From positions 42,288 to 106,287 of the forward strand of contig JAISJI010000017.1 in assembly GCA_031261605.1 (NCBI GenBank): DNA of 64,000 bases. The letters are read 5' to 3'. Origin of the DNA: Ignavibacteria bacterium (GTDB taxonomy: Bacteria > Bacteroidota > Ignavibacteria > Kapaibacteriales > UBA2268). A program made the translations under genes and the position numbers. Below are positions 35,269-44,365 of the stretch, one piece after another. The notes under the pieces were generated by a model, which worked only from the letters and a program-made list of their open reading frames with translations, made no database searches and was not told the origin of the DNA. Each line of letters opens with the position of its first letter. The stretch's first letter is position 1.

Positions 35269-36975
35269 TTATTTCATTGCAGGCTTACGTATTATTAAAT
35301 TCACCACCACCTTCTCTACCATCACCTCGCCGCCGATAAATATCTTTAAATAATAAATACCTTTCGGGAGGTCAGTGGTAGCAAAGGAATGCGTGAATGT
35401 GCCTGCGTCTGTGAATGCGTTGTATATCTGTTTTATCTCTCTGCCAAGCATATCGTTGAGGGAGATACGAACTTGGCTTGCCTGCTGTAATTCTAATGTT
35501 AGCGTTGTGTTGTCGGTTGCTGGATTCGGATATAGTTTGGAATTAAAATCTGTTTTTAGAAATATTTCCTCTATTCCTACATTAAATTCTTTTGGGGTTA
35601 AGTCCTCGTCATCAAGAATTAAACGTATTATCTGTCCTTGTGCGTAGTCATAATATCTGCCCCAAAATTCATACTTCCCATCAGGACGCTCAAATGTGAT
35701 TGTCAATTCATCTTCAAATTGTGTAGTATCAGGGTTTTCATACGTTCTCAACGAAGTATGAAAGTCGTTACTTATGATATATGCTGCGTAATTGAATTGG
35801 TTGGTTCCAATATACTCTGCGTTATTATACCTTGAAGCGTTCAATAAATCTCCCTTTGACGTTTCTACATAACCATAATTAGAATGTGCATAATATCGGT
35901 CAGCATACTCAAAATTTCTCACTACTGATAAATCTGATGTATCAAATAATGTAATAAATACATTTCTCAGACCATTATCAAACTCTTTATCACTCAATAC
36001 TCTTGTATGTAATACTACTAATTCTCCATTTTTATTGATATATAACTGCCTAACTTGGTTGTAAATGCCATAATTACTCTTTTCCATTACAGGCAAATCA
36101 TATTCGCTAATAACTTCAAAACTAGGATTAATTTTAATTAATCTTTCTCTTTTGTTATATTTATACACATACTGCTGTGATGTATAATATGCATCTTGGA
36201 CCAAAATGACTAAATAAAAATTACCATTATTATCAGTTATAACTTGATAGGCAGTTAGAGAACGCGAAAAAGCAGAGTCAGGAGGCGTTACATTAATTCC
36301 TTTTATTGACTCTACATTTATTAAATACCCCAAACTATCATATATTCTTGCTAATAATTGATATTTTCTCAATGAATCCACTTCCGCACTAACTGAGTCA
36401 TTCTTGTTTTGCAATATCTCGTTAAATGCAACAAAACCACCATCAGGATACATAGAAACTGGATTCATTTGTCCTTGCATTCCGAAATAGTTAGTTACGA
36501 AACCACCATCTTTTAGGTCGTTATAAGAATACACTATATCGCCAGTTGTTCCATCAAATTCAATAACATAAGGCACCTGAAAGGCAAACACGCCACCTGC
36601 AAATCCTCCTGTTTGCATTGAAAACCACATAGTAATTACTACAACATTTCCATTTTCTTTTCTATAACATTTTGAATATGATGGGAGAACACCAATTCTA
36701 CTTGTATCATTAACAAAAAATTTGTTGTAGAAATTAACAACTAACGAATCAGAATTTTCAACGGAAGGCACTAAATCTAAAATGATAATCCCAAGCGAAT
36801 GGTCTACTTGTATATCTCCAATTAACGTAATCCCACCTTGCTCGTTTGGCAAATATAAATAAGGTTCAATTGGTACATTTTGTTCAATAGAGAAATATTG
36901 CGTATAGGGCGTAGACAAACAATAAAAATTGCCGAGCAAAAATACTAGCACGGCTAAAAACATATTTTTTTTCAT
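35269..36975 (-). CDS. Secreted protein with T9SS type A sorting domain
   Basis: A 568-residue protein with a signal peptide (FLAVLVFLLGNFYCLS). The middle has repeated beta-rich segments suggesting a propeller-like fold (TDNNGNFYLVILVQDAYYTS, YINKNGELVVLHTRVLSDKE). The last ~90 residues are a sorting domain: SKLYPNPATDNTTLTLELQQ, ISLNDMLGREIKQIYNAFTD, LPKGIYYLKIFIGGEVMVEK. Such domains normally end soon after VEKVVV; here ten more residues (NLIIRKPAMK) follow, which suggests loss of the original stop. Exported by Sec and T9SS; ligand or activity unknown. Confidence 0.8.
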   Translation of the reverse strand: MKKNMFLAVLVFLLGNFYCLSTPYTQYFSIEQNVPIEPYLYLPNEQGGITLIGDIQVDHSLGIIILDLVPSVENSDSLVVNFYNKFFVNDTSRIGVLPSYSKCYRKENGNVVVITMWFSMQTGGFAGGVFAFQVPYVIEFDGTTGDIVYSYNDLKDGGFVTNYFGMQGQMNPVSMYPDGGFVAFNEILQNKNDSVSAEVDSLRKYQLLARIYDSLGYLINVESIKGINVTPPDSAFSRSLTAYQVITDNNGNFYLVILVQDAYYTSQQYVYKYNKRERLIKINPSFEVISEYDLPVMEKSNYGIYNQVRQLYINKNGELVVLHTRVLSDKEFDNGLRNVFITLFDTSDLSVVRNFEYADRYYAHSNYGYVETSKGDLLNASRYNNAEYIGTNQFNYAAYIISNDFHTSLRTYENPDTTQFEDELTITFERPDGKYEFWGRYYDYAQGQIIRLILDDEDLTPKEFNVGIEEIFLKTDFNSKLYPNPATDNTTLTLELQQASQVRISLNDMLGREIKQIYNAFTDAGTFTHSFATTDLPKGIYYLKIFIGGEVMVEKVVVNLIIRKPAMK

Positions 36976-37122
36976 AGTTATACCTGTAAATTTATTGTTA
37001 TTATATACAATTTACGACTTTTTTTTTAATTTATTGTTCACCACATTTAATAGCTCAGAGGAGGACAATAGGAGATTGCGGGCTAGCTCTCGCAATGACG
37101 GATAATTATACTTTGCGGGATA

Positions 37123-38508
37123 TTACTTCAAATATTCATTAATGGAATTTGCAGCAGTGCGACCAGCCCCCATAGCCAAAATCACAGTAGCACCACCGGT
37201 TACAATATCACCACCCGCATATACACCGGGGAGATTGGTCGCCATATTCTCCTCATTGACTAAGATGTTGCCCCATTTGTTCACATTAAGAGCCGGAGTT
37301 GTCCTACTAATTATTGGATTAGAGCCGTTGCCGATTGCAATTACAGCTGCATCAATCGGTATTTCTTCAATAGCATCTGGTATTGGAATAGGGCGTCTTC
37401 TACCAGAAGCGTCCGCTTCACCTAATTCGCATTTCTGGATAGTAACGGATTTTAGCCAACCTTGCTCATCGCCTTTGAATTCCAATGGAGCCACAAGTAG
37501 CATATATTCAACGCCTTCTTCCTTGCTATGAGCCACTTCTTCCTTACGAGCGGGCATCTCAGCTTCCGTTCTGCGATACATAATCATTGCACGCTTAGCC
37601 CCGAGACGTAGTGCAGTTCTAACGCTATCCATAGCGGTATTACCACCACCGAACACGGCAACATTCTTATCTTTCAAATCCATTACAGGAGTGTCGTTCT
37701 GGGGAAAAGTATATGCTTTGAGGAGATTTACACGTGTAAGGAATTCGTTGGATGTGTAGATGCCATTCAGATTTTCGCCTTCAATATTGAGGAAATACGG
37801 CAAGCCAGCCCCAACCCCAATGAATGCAGCATCAAAGCGTTGTAGCAGTTCCTCAACTGTTTCTGTAAGTCCGACAACGTAATCCTTAATGAACTCTACT
37901 CCGGCTTGCTTCATAGCGGTAACCTCGGCACGGACTATTTCCTTTGGCAGACGGAATTCGGGAATGCCGTAAAGTAGCACCCCGCCGATGTCGTGTAGTG
38001 CTTCGAATACGGTAACAGCGTGTCCCATAGCAATCAAATCGCCGGCACAACTTAGTCCTGATGGACCTCCGCCAATGATAGCGACTTTCTTTCCGGTAGC
38101 AGGCATAGGTTTAACGGGCTTGATACCGCTATTGTTGCGTTCGAAGTCGGCAGCGAATCGTTCTAAGTAGCCGATAGCAACGGGCTCTTGCTTAATGCCG
38201 AGGACGCATTGTTTTTCGCATTGCTCTTCTTGCGGACAGACGCGACCGCATACAGCAGGGAGGACGTTGTCCTCTTTGAGTATGGTAGCAGCATTTGCGA
38301 AGTCCTCATTAACGATAGCAGCGATGAACTGTGGAATTTTCACATTCACAGGGCATCCGGCGATACACTTTGGCTTTTTGCATTGGATGCATCGCTTTGC
38401 TTCGGCGATGGCTTGTTCAGTTGTAAGTCCGAGGTTTACTTCGGAGAAGTTTTTAACACGCTCTAATGGCGGTTGTTCGGGCATTTTTACTCTTATAGTT
38501 GTCTTCAT
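37123..38508 (-). CDS. gltA-like: GltD-type NADPH-dependent oxidoreductase (glutamate synthase small chain family)
   Basis: A 461-residue flavin/iron-sulfur protein. Eight cysteines for two 4Fe-4S clusters are visible: C40, C43, C48, C52 and C87, C91, C97, C101. The FAD site is VAIIGGGPSGLSCAGDL (~142-158), the NADPH site VAVFGGGNTAMDSVRTALRL, and the C-terminal GVYAGGDIVTGGATVILAMG closes the FAD domain. Such proteins are GltD, homotetrameric GltA, or the NfnB/SudA subunit of ferredoxin:NADP oxidoreductase. No large glutamate-synthase subunit or NfnA-like gene is adjacent, so the stand-alone form is likely but the partner is not known. Confidence 0.85.
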   Translation of the reverse strand: MKTTIRVKMPEQPPLERVKNFSEVNLGLTTEQAIAEAKRCIQCKKPKCIAGCPVNVKIPQFIAAIVNEDFANAATILKEDNVLPAVCGRVCPQEEQCEKQCVLGIKQEPVAIGYLERFAADFERNNSGIKPVKPMPATGKKVAIIGGGPSGLSCAGDLIAMGHAVTVFEALHDIGGVLLYGIPEFRLPKEIVRAEVTAMKQAGVEFIKDYVVGLTETVEELLQRFDAAFIGVGAGLPYFLNIEGENLNGIYTSNEFLTRVNLLKAYTFPQNDTPVMDLKDKNVAVFGGGNTAMDSVRTALRLGAKRAMIMYRRTEAEMPARKEEVAHSKEEGVEYMLLVAPLEFKGDEQGWLKSVTIQKCELGEADASGRRRPIPIPDAIEEIPIDAAVIAIGNGSNPIISRTTPALNVNKWGNILVNEENMATNLPGVYAGGDIVTGGATVILAMGAGRTAANSINEYLK

Positions 38509-38601
38509 TTTGTATATGATGTGAAGTTATTTTTGTAGAATACGCTGCAGTGTATTCAATATACTACATTTAGATGAGAATACATAGATATTCTTTATAT
38601 T

Positions 38602-40953
38602 TTAGAATATAATTTTATAGGATATATTTGGGATAATTATAGCACCGCGTAGCATCTTAAATTCATCTGTTTTGAAGTAATATGCGAAGCCATTGTTCTC
38701 CTCGTAGCCAGTCAGATTGAGCAATTTAAATGAAATCTCGTGCGACAGATTTTTTGTATTTATTTTATAACTTGCTGTAAAATCTATCATAAATGCTGGG
38801 TCCATTTGTTCCTTGTTTGCCATATCATCATCAAAAACAGGTTGTTGTGCAGCAAATGACTTCGCTGTATCTAATGGCGTATAATGGTCTCCACCTTGAT
38901 ATGTGAGGCGAATATTAATTCCTAATACATTTTGCTTGCTGCTGCCAAGTTGCCACTCCTTGCCGTATAGAACATTAATTAAAAAGTCGCGGTCGTTGCG
39001 AGTAGAACGCCAAATGCCATCTCCACCGGTGTATTGCGACTCAAAAGCAGATGCTGTAATCATATAATAATATCCGCTGGAAAAGTAATGCTCCAAAGTT
39101 AAATCTACGCCGTAATTATATCCTTTCCCTTTATTTATAAGTGCCTTATCCAAATGGATATTATTATGGTTAATTAGCGAAAAACTGCCGTCCTCTTCTG
39201 TTGGAATATCATAAAGATATTGATAAAATGGCTCTACTTTTAAGTGAATGTTATCCGTAATCAGCCAATCATAAGCCATTACCAAATGGTGTGCTTTCGT
39301 AAAGTCAAGTCCTCTATTTATCAGTAAGTCATTGGAATCCTTTACATAATAGTAATCCAATTTTTCCTTTCGGCTATGCAGACCATAAGCAAGAGCGAGA
39401 GAATGGGTTGGTGCAACTTTCCATTTAATTCCCACTCGTGGCTCTAATACCCAATTTGAATTTAAATCAAAATATTGTGCATTTAGTCCGATGTGCCCAA
39501 TCCAATTTTTACCAAAATTAAATGATGATTGGCTGTATGCAGTAGCGAGCAATGAACTGCCATCGCCGGTAGCAACTGTTTGATTTGGCTGGTCATAGTA
39601 AAAGGGATAATCAGGATTTACTATATAATCCATATTATAGAATAATCCGGTGACTGAAAATCCTGTTTTATTTGCATGCCAAGCACTAAATTTAGTGTTC
39701 ATATTAGAACTTAGCACCACAGAATAATTTTTGTCGGTGATATTAACTATTTCGTGTGGATTTAAGTCATCGTCAAAATAATTTCCCCAAAGATTATTAT
39801 TATACAATGTTCCGGCTAATGTTGTTTCTAAGTAAGTATCGTCATCAATGAGCATTTTATGTCCGAAACCAGCAGCAGCCATTTGTTGGTCTGTCCAGCT
39901 ATTGGTGCGGTCACCGTTATACACCCATTCTTCTTTCTTAAGCACGTCGTTTGTGTATTTATCAAATGTGCCGATGCCCCATAGCGAAAACGTTCCTATA
40001 TCCTGGGTGGGGAAGTTAAGTTTAAAAGAAAAGTCCTGATATTTCATTCCACCTATATCCTCTGCAAGAGATGAGATAGCCATTCCTGCCAATGCTAAGG
40101 AGGAGTATCGGTAATTGAATAAGTAACTACTGCGTCCGCCTAATGGACCTTCCGATGCTACTTCTACTCCGAGCGTTCCCACTGATGCTGTATGCTCAAA
40201 ATGTTGGTTATTTCCGTTGCGGAATTGTATATCAAATACGCCGGAGAGAGCATTGTTATATTCGGCAGGGAACGCACCAGTAAAGAAGTCCGAATTGGCT
40301 AACACCATTGAACTAAATGCAGTTAAGATGCCGCCGCCGATACCTGTAATGTCTGGGTAATGCGATGGATTTGGGATTTCTACGCCTCCGATTCTCCATT
40401 GCAGATATTGTGGAGAGTTGCCTCTAATTGAAATGCTATTGCTGGACACTCCGCCAGCAACACCAGCGAAAGATGTCGCTAAGCGAGCAGGGTCATCAAA
40501 ACCGCCAGCATATCTATTCGCTTCCTCTACACTGAATACCCTTGCTCCAGCCATTGCCATAATATTAATAGGAATGTCTTTGTCTGTCTCGGCTGTCACT
40601 TCTACCGCATCCATCATTACAACTTTTTCTATGAGGGAGACCTCCAGCACGGCTTCCTTAGCAGAATTCACTAACACATTATTTATAACAATGTTGTCGT
40701 AGCCGCTCACTCGCACATATAGATTATAGCGACCGATGGGAATGTTTTTGAAAGAGAATTCACCAAGGGAATCGGTATAAGTGCCGATATTTTTACCATT
40801 TACAGGGATTACAACGCTTGCTTTAACGATGGGGACTTGTGTGATTTTGTCGGTTATACGTCCTCGGACGGTTTGGGTTCGTTCGTTGGTTTGTGCGATA
40901 AGGCACAGAGGGATTAGCATAAAAAACGCTAATATAGTTAGAGGTTTTACCAT
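38602..40953 (-). CDS. TonB-dependent receptor
   Basis: A 783-residue outer-membrane receptor. Signal peptide at 1-20 (ILAFFMLIPLCLIAQ), a carboxypeptidase-regulatory-like domain at ~28-110 (RGRITDKITQVPIVKASVVI), a plug at ~115-235 (VEVTAETDKDIPINIMAMAG, NSISIRGNSPQYLQWRIGGV, AFPAEYNNALSGVFDIQFRN) and a 22-strand-type barrel to the aromatic C-terminal strand IIPNISYKIIF. The plug resembles receptors of uncharacterised specificity in Bacteroidota; no SusD partner is nearby. Transcribed alone; the upstream gap is shared divergently with the histidine kinase at 41114, which could regulate or sense along with it, but nothing in the sequence proves this. Confidence 0.93.
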   Translation of the reverse strand: MVKPLTILAFFMLIPLCLIAQTNERTQTVRGRITDKITQVPIVKASVVIPVNGKNIGTYTDSLGEFSFKNIPIGRYNLYVRVSGYDNIVINNVLVNSAKEAVLEVSLIEKVVMMDAVEVTAETDKDIPINIMAMAGARVFSVEEANRYAGGFDDPARLATSFAGVAGGVSSNSISIRGNSPQYLQWRIGGVEIPNPSHYPDITGIGGGILTAFSSMVLANSDFFTGAFPAEYNNALSGVFDIQFRNGNNQHFEHTASVGTLGVEVASEGPLGGRSSYLFNYRYSSLALAGMAISSLAEDIGGMKYQDFSFKLNFPTQDIGTFSLWGIGTFDKYTNDVLKKEEWVYNGDRTNSWTDQQMAAAGFGHKMLIDDDTYLETTLAGTLYNNNLWGNYFDDDLNPHEIVNITDKNYSVVLSSNMNTKFSAWHANKTGFSVTGLFYNMDYIVNPDYPFYYDQPNQTVATGDGSSLLATAYSQSSFNFGKNWIGHIGLNAQYFDLNSNWVLEPRVGIKWKVAPTHSLALAYGLHSRKEKLDYYYVKDSNDLLINRGLDFTKAHHLVMAYDWLITDNIHLKVEPFYQYLYDIPTEEDGSFSLINHNNIHLDKALINKGKGYNYGVDLTLEHYFSSGYYYMITASAFESQYTGGDGIWRSTRNDRDFLINVLYGKEWQLGSSKQNVLGINIRLTYQGGDHYTPLDTAKSFAAQQPVFDDDMANKEQMDPAFMIDFTASYKINTKNLSHEISFKLLNLTGYEENNGFAYYFKTDEFKMLRGAIIIPNISYKIIF

Positions 40954-41113
40954 TTCTTTAAGTTTCTATATAAGTCAAACGACATTGTTTGCACTATGAA
41001 CATTTACAAAAATACGAAAAAATAATTATTGATAGTATAGGAAATAAAAATATTATGAAACTTTTACACAAAAAAGTAGTATATTGATAACTATAATCTG
41101 CAAAACAAACATT

Positions 41114-42787
41114 ATGATACCTGAAAAAGATAATACTTTTACCATCAAACCGTATAAAATGCCGCTACTTATGTCGGCTTTTTTCTTAATTCTTGGATTA
41201 GCCGTTGTGACTGCATATACTTACTTCAATGCAGAGAAAGAACGGAAAGACCTCCAAGCAAGCATCTCCGCGGAAATTCAATCAAAATTTCAGAGTAGAA
41301 TCTATCAACTTTTGAGTTATACCCAATCATACGTAGTATATTTTGATATGGCAAGCCATCCAACCGAAGAAAAACAAGCGCAATTATCAATATCAATGCC
41401 ACCTTTTATGTCAGACAGAGACCCAATAAGATTTTTCCTATATGCAACCTCACAAAATGATTGGTTCTTAGATAAATTAGTAGAAGAGACCAATGTTGAC
41501 GATAGAAAAATAAGGTGTTTTCAAAATATTGCAAAAGATAGTTTTTTAATGAAGAACCGCTTAAATGTGGGAGAAATAGTATCTGACCCCGTACTAATAG
41601 ATGATGAGTTATACTTGGTGATAGGCAAGCCGGTTGCGCGAAAGAATGTAAAGTTCAAAAATGATATAACTTATAACAATAGACCGATTAATAGGCAAAA
41701 CCAATTTGGAATGTTCTATGCTTGCTTCAAATATTCATATTTTACAGATGTAATAGATGAGATAATTAAATTGCGTAAAAATATTGATTTGAAAATTGCC
41801 ATCAGGAGTTCGATAACCGGGAAAATGATTTACGGAGATAGTGCTGTATGTGATGATGAAAACGATAACCAAATAACAACTATGGAGTTACGAAAGAACA
41901 GTTGGAATGTTTATGTTGAAATACAAAGTTCCTTTATGTCAAAAATGGGTTGGAACTATATGCTTTATGCTTTTGTAATTACGCTTGCTTTATTTATATT
42001 TTTCTTAACACACCATTACATAAATCAAATTTATGGGCAGCAGTCAGTATTAATGCAGCAACGGGATAAATTGAGCGAGGCGAATAAAACAAAAGATAGA
42101 TTTTTCTCTATCATTGCCCACGACCTAAGAAATCCATTAACTGCACTAATAAATTTAGCCGAAGTATTTGCTGAATATTATAACACAATGTCCAGCAATG
42201 ATGTAATGCGAACCATTAAGATTTTCAATAAATCCGCTACTCATATGGGTAAATTGTTAGAAAATTTATTTGAATGGTCGAGTTCAAATACTGGTGCTAT
42301 ACAATATAATCCGGTTAATACCTACATTGTTCAGATAGCAAACTCTGCATTTGAAGATGTCGGCACCCAAGCAAAATATAAGGAAATAGAATTGCATATA
42401 GTTCAAAACGCAGAGGATGCGATTGCTTTCTGCGATATGAATATGGTATTAACTATAATCCGAAATCTTGTATCCAATGCGATTAAATTCTCAAACAATA
42501 ACTCAAACATTTATCTGATTATTGACCAAAGTAGCAGAGATGCGAACAAATTACAAATTTCAATAAAAGATGAAGGTGTTGGAATGGAACAAGACAAGAT
42601 AGATAAATTGTTCAATATTGGAGAGAAGGTCTCTTCAAAAGGAACGAATGGCGAGGCAGGCACCGGCTTAGGATTGATTTTATGTAAGGAATTTATTGAG
42701 CGGCATAATTGCGATATTTGGGTAGAAAGTGAATTGGGCAAAGGCACGCAGTTCAAATTTGAATTACTAAAAGCCGATGCTCTCTAA
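41114..42787 (+). CDS. Membrane sensor histidine kinase
   Basis: A 557-residue kinase from ATG 41114 (MIPEKDNTF); an in-frame ATG ten codons upstream is possible. TM1 spans ~17-38, a periplasmic sensor of ~240 residues follows (KERKDLQASISAEIQSKFQS, a CHASE-like beginning), TM2 is ~281-302 (YMLYAFVITLALFIFFLTHH), then a HisKA domain with H336 in FSIIAHDLRNPLTALI and a HATPase domain with N box IIRNLVSNAIKFSNN, G1 DEGVGM and G2 GTGLGLILCKEF. No response regulator is adjacent. The last 21 bases overlap the 3' end of the convergent gene. The signal sensed is unknown. Confidence 0.92.
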   Translation: MIPEKDNTFTIKPYKMPLLMSAFFLILGLAVVTAYTYFNAEKERKDLQASISAEIQSKFQSRIYQLLSYTQSYVVYFDMASHPTEEKQAQLSISMPPFMSDRDPIRFFLYATSQNDWFLDKLVEETNVDDRKIRCFQNIAKDSFLMKNRLNVGEIVSDPVLIDDELYLVIGKPVARKNVKFKNDITYNNRPINRQNQFGMFYACFKYSYFTDVIDEIIKLRKNIDLKIAIRSSITGKMIYGDSAVCDDENDNQITTMELRKNSWNVYVEIQSSFMSKMGWNYMLYAFVITLALFIFFLTHHYINQIYGQQSVLMQQRDKLSEANKTKDRFFSIIAHDLRNPLTALINLAEVFAEYYNTMSSNDVMRTIKIFNKSATHMGKLLENLFEWSSSNTGAIQYNPVNTYIVQIANSAFEDVGTQAKYKEIELHIVQNAEDAIAFCDMNMVLTIIRNLVSNAIKFSNNNSNIYLIIDQSSRDANKLQISIKDEGVGMEQDKIDKLFNIGEKVSSKGTNGEAGTGLGLILCKEFIERHNCDIWVESELGKGTQFKFELLKADAL

Positions 42788-44095
42788 CAAACTCACTATC
42801 TTATCCATATATATATTGGTTGCTTCGCCATACCACTTCTCATCCGGTATGAATATGATATTACCCAAAGTAGCGCTATTCTCATCCATATAATTGGAGG
42901 TCTGCAATACTGTTCGTTGCTTTGGCTTAAATTCATTATCCACATCTATCACCCGAACTGTAGCAGCCCATTGCATAAATTCATCACCTTGCAACGGCAA
43001 TGTCTTATGCTTAAATGCAGTGAAAGGGATTTTGAAAATGGCATAATAGCCGTTGTCAGTCAAATCCGTTATTACATTCTCGTTCATATATTTAATCCCG
43101 ATTCCATTTGTAATTGACATCGTTGGCTCTTTATGAATGAAATCTCCCACAAATATTTGGATTTTATATATGTTAGTGTCGTTTCCGTTCGCTATATTGA
43201 GAAATTTTACATTATCGTCCTTAACTTCGGCAAATCTATCCGCTTCTAAATCATAATTAGTTGGGTTAATGTATAACTCAATTTGCTCGCCATTCTCAAT
43301 GTTATTATACGGTTGCACCACTTTGTCATCAACAACAAGCACAGTAAAGTAAAGAAAATCATCGTCATAAGCAGAACTGACGTAATACGACAAATCGCTA
43401 TCTCCTTGCCACCAATACGCTCCTTCAGGGCAAAATGCAATATCATTCACAAATGTATCATCCGTTATACCCTTATATATGAATCTGTTACGCCGATACG
43501 ATGTAATGGAATAGTAATCCGTCCAAAAGTCCGTTTTGCTGTTTGCCGTTTGTAGATATTTCTCCGTATTTCGCAAAGCGTAGTAATTGGTATATGTTTC
43601 GTGTGTATATTTGCCGATGCGGGAAGTGTTGTATCTATCGTAATAGAGTAGCGAGCCGCCGGTCAATTTAAAGCCATCTATCTTCCAATTAAACTGCTTG
43701 AATTTCTGCGTAACATACAGCACACCATAGCGAAACGCTACTCCTACCTCCAACGGCAATTCCACAAATTCGTATTTGAATTGCCCGACATTCACTAAAT
43801 AGCCATCTATATCGGCGAACATATAGACATCCATATTCCTGTCTTTATTACCGAGTCGGCGAATTGCAAATGCGACATCGTTATGTCCATCATCGCTAAA
43901 ATCGCCGACATCCCAACTCCAAACAGTGAAATCGGTTCGTGTTAATGATTGTGTAATATCATCAATTAAATCGGGATGGAAGTATGTTTCTAACTTCTTT
44001 GCGAATTCGGAGTATTTCATTCCTGACTGCGGGAATATTGGGAGCGCAGCAAAGAAGAGAATAATTATCAATGTGTATTTTATTGGTTTTTTCAT
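42767..44095 (-). CDS. Secreted protein with CBM9/DOMON-like domain
   Basis: A 442-residue protein with a signal peptide (YTLIIILFFAALPIFPQSG). The N-terminal half (~25-200) has a 'D.gDFSDDGHNDVAFAIRR' segment like FG-GAP/VCBS-type solvent-exposed repeats. The C-terminal ~230 residues follow the carbohydrate-binding module family 9 / DOMON pattern: DDDFLYFTVLVVDDKVVQPY, NGEQIELYINPTNYDLEADR, NGYYAIFKIPFTAFKHKTLP, WAATVRVIDVDNEF. CBM9-like domains bind reducing sugars or haem in other proteins; ligand here unknown. No sorting domain, so probably periplasmic or outer-membrane associated. Confidence 0.65.
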   Translation of the reverse strand: MKKPIKYTLIIILFFAALPIFPQSGMKYSEFAKKLETYFHPDLIDDITQSLTRTDFTVWSWDVGDFSDDGHNDVAFAIRRLGNKDRNMDVYMFADIDGYLVNVGQFKYEFVELPLEVGVAFRYGVLYVTQKFKQFNWKIDGFKLTGGSLLYYDRYNTSRIGKYTHETYTNYYALRNTEKYLQTANSKTDFWTDYYSITSYRRNRFIYKGITDDTFVNDIAFCPEGAYWWQGDSDLSYYVSSAYDDDFLYFTVLVVDDKVVQPYNNIENGEQIELYINPTNYDLEADRFAEVKDDNVKFLNIANGNDTNIYKIQIFVGDFIHKEPTMSITNGIGIKYMNENVITDLTDNGYYAIFKIPFTAFKHKTLPLQGDEFMQWAATVRVIDVDNEFKPKQRTVLQTSNYMDENSATLGNIIFIPDEKWYGEATNIYMDKIVSLLESIGF

Positions 44096-44224
44096 ATATT
44101 TTATTCATTGTGTTCAGATAGTAAATACAAATATACGAAAAAAGCAGGACTTTTTAAAGCACACCTTGTTTTACTATTCTAATTTTCAATCAAACGCATT
44201 GCTGTCTTTGAGGGCTATATCCGC

Positions 44225-44340
44225 AATCCCCTTGTCTGAACTATAATTAAACAGATTGACCAGATTAACTATGATTTTTTTTAATCAGGGGGCAGACAAT
44301 AAAAAAATCCCCCTTCCTTGTGGGAATGGGGAAGAGGAAT
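44225..44340. repeat. Intergenic repeat block
   Basis: The 270-nt gap between 44096 and 44365 holds no gene. It contains TTGTCTGAACTATAATTAAA from 44233 followed by GATTAACTATGATTTTTTTT, the same layout as the element at 2.6 kb, then AAAAAAATCCCCCTTCCTTG (44301-44320) and TGTGGGA, identical to the module at 30.8 kb. Confidence 0.65.
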
Positions 44341-44365
44341 TATTTTGGAATAGAGATAAAAAATA

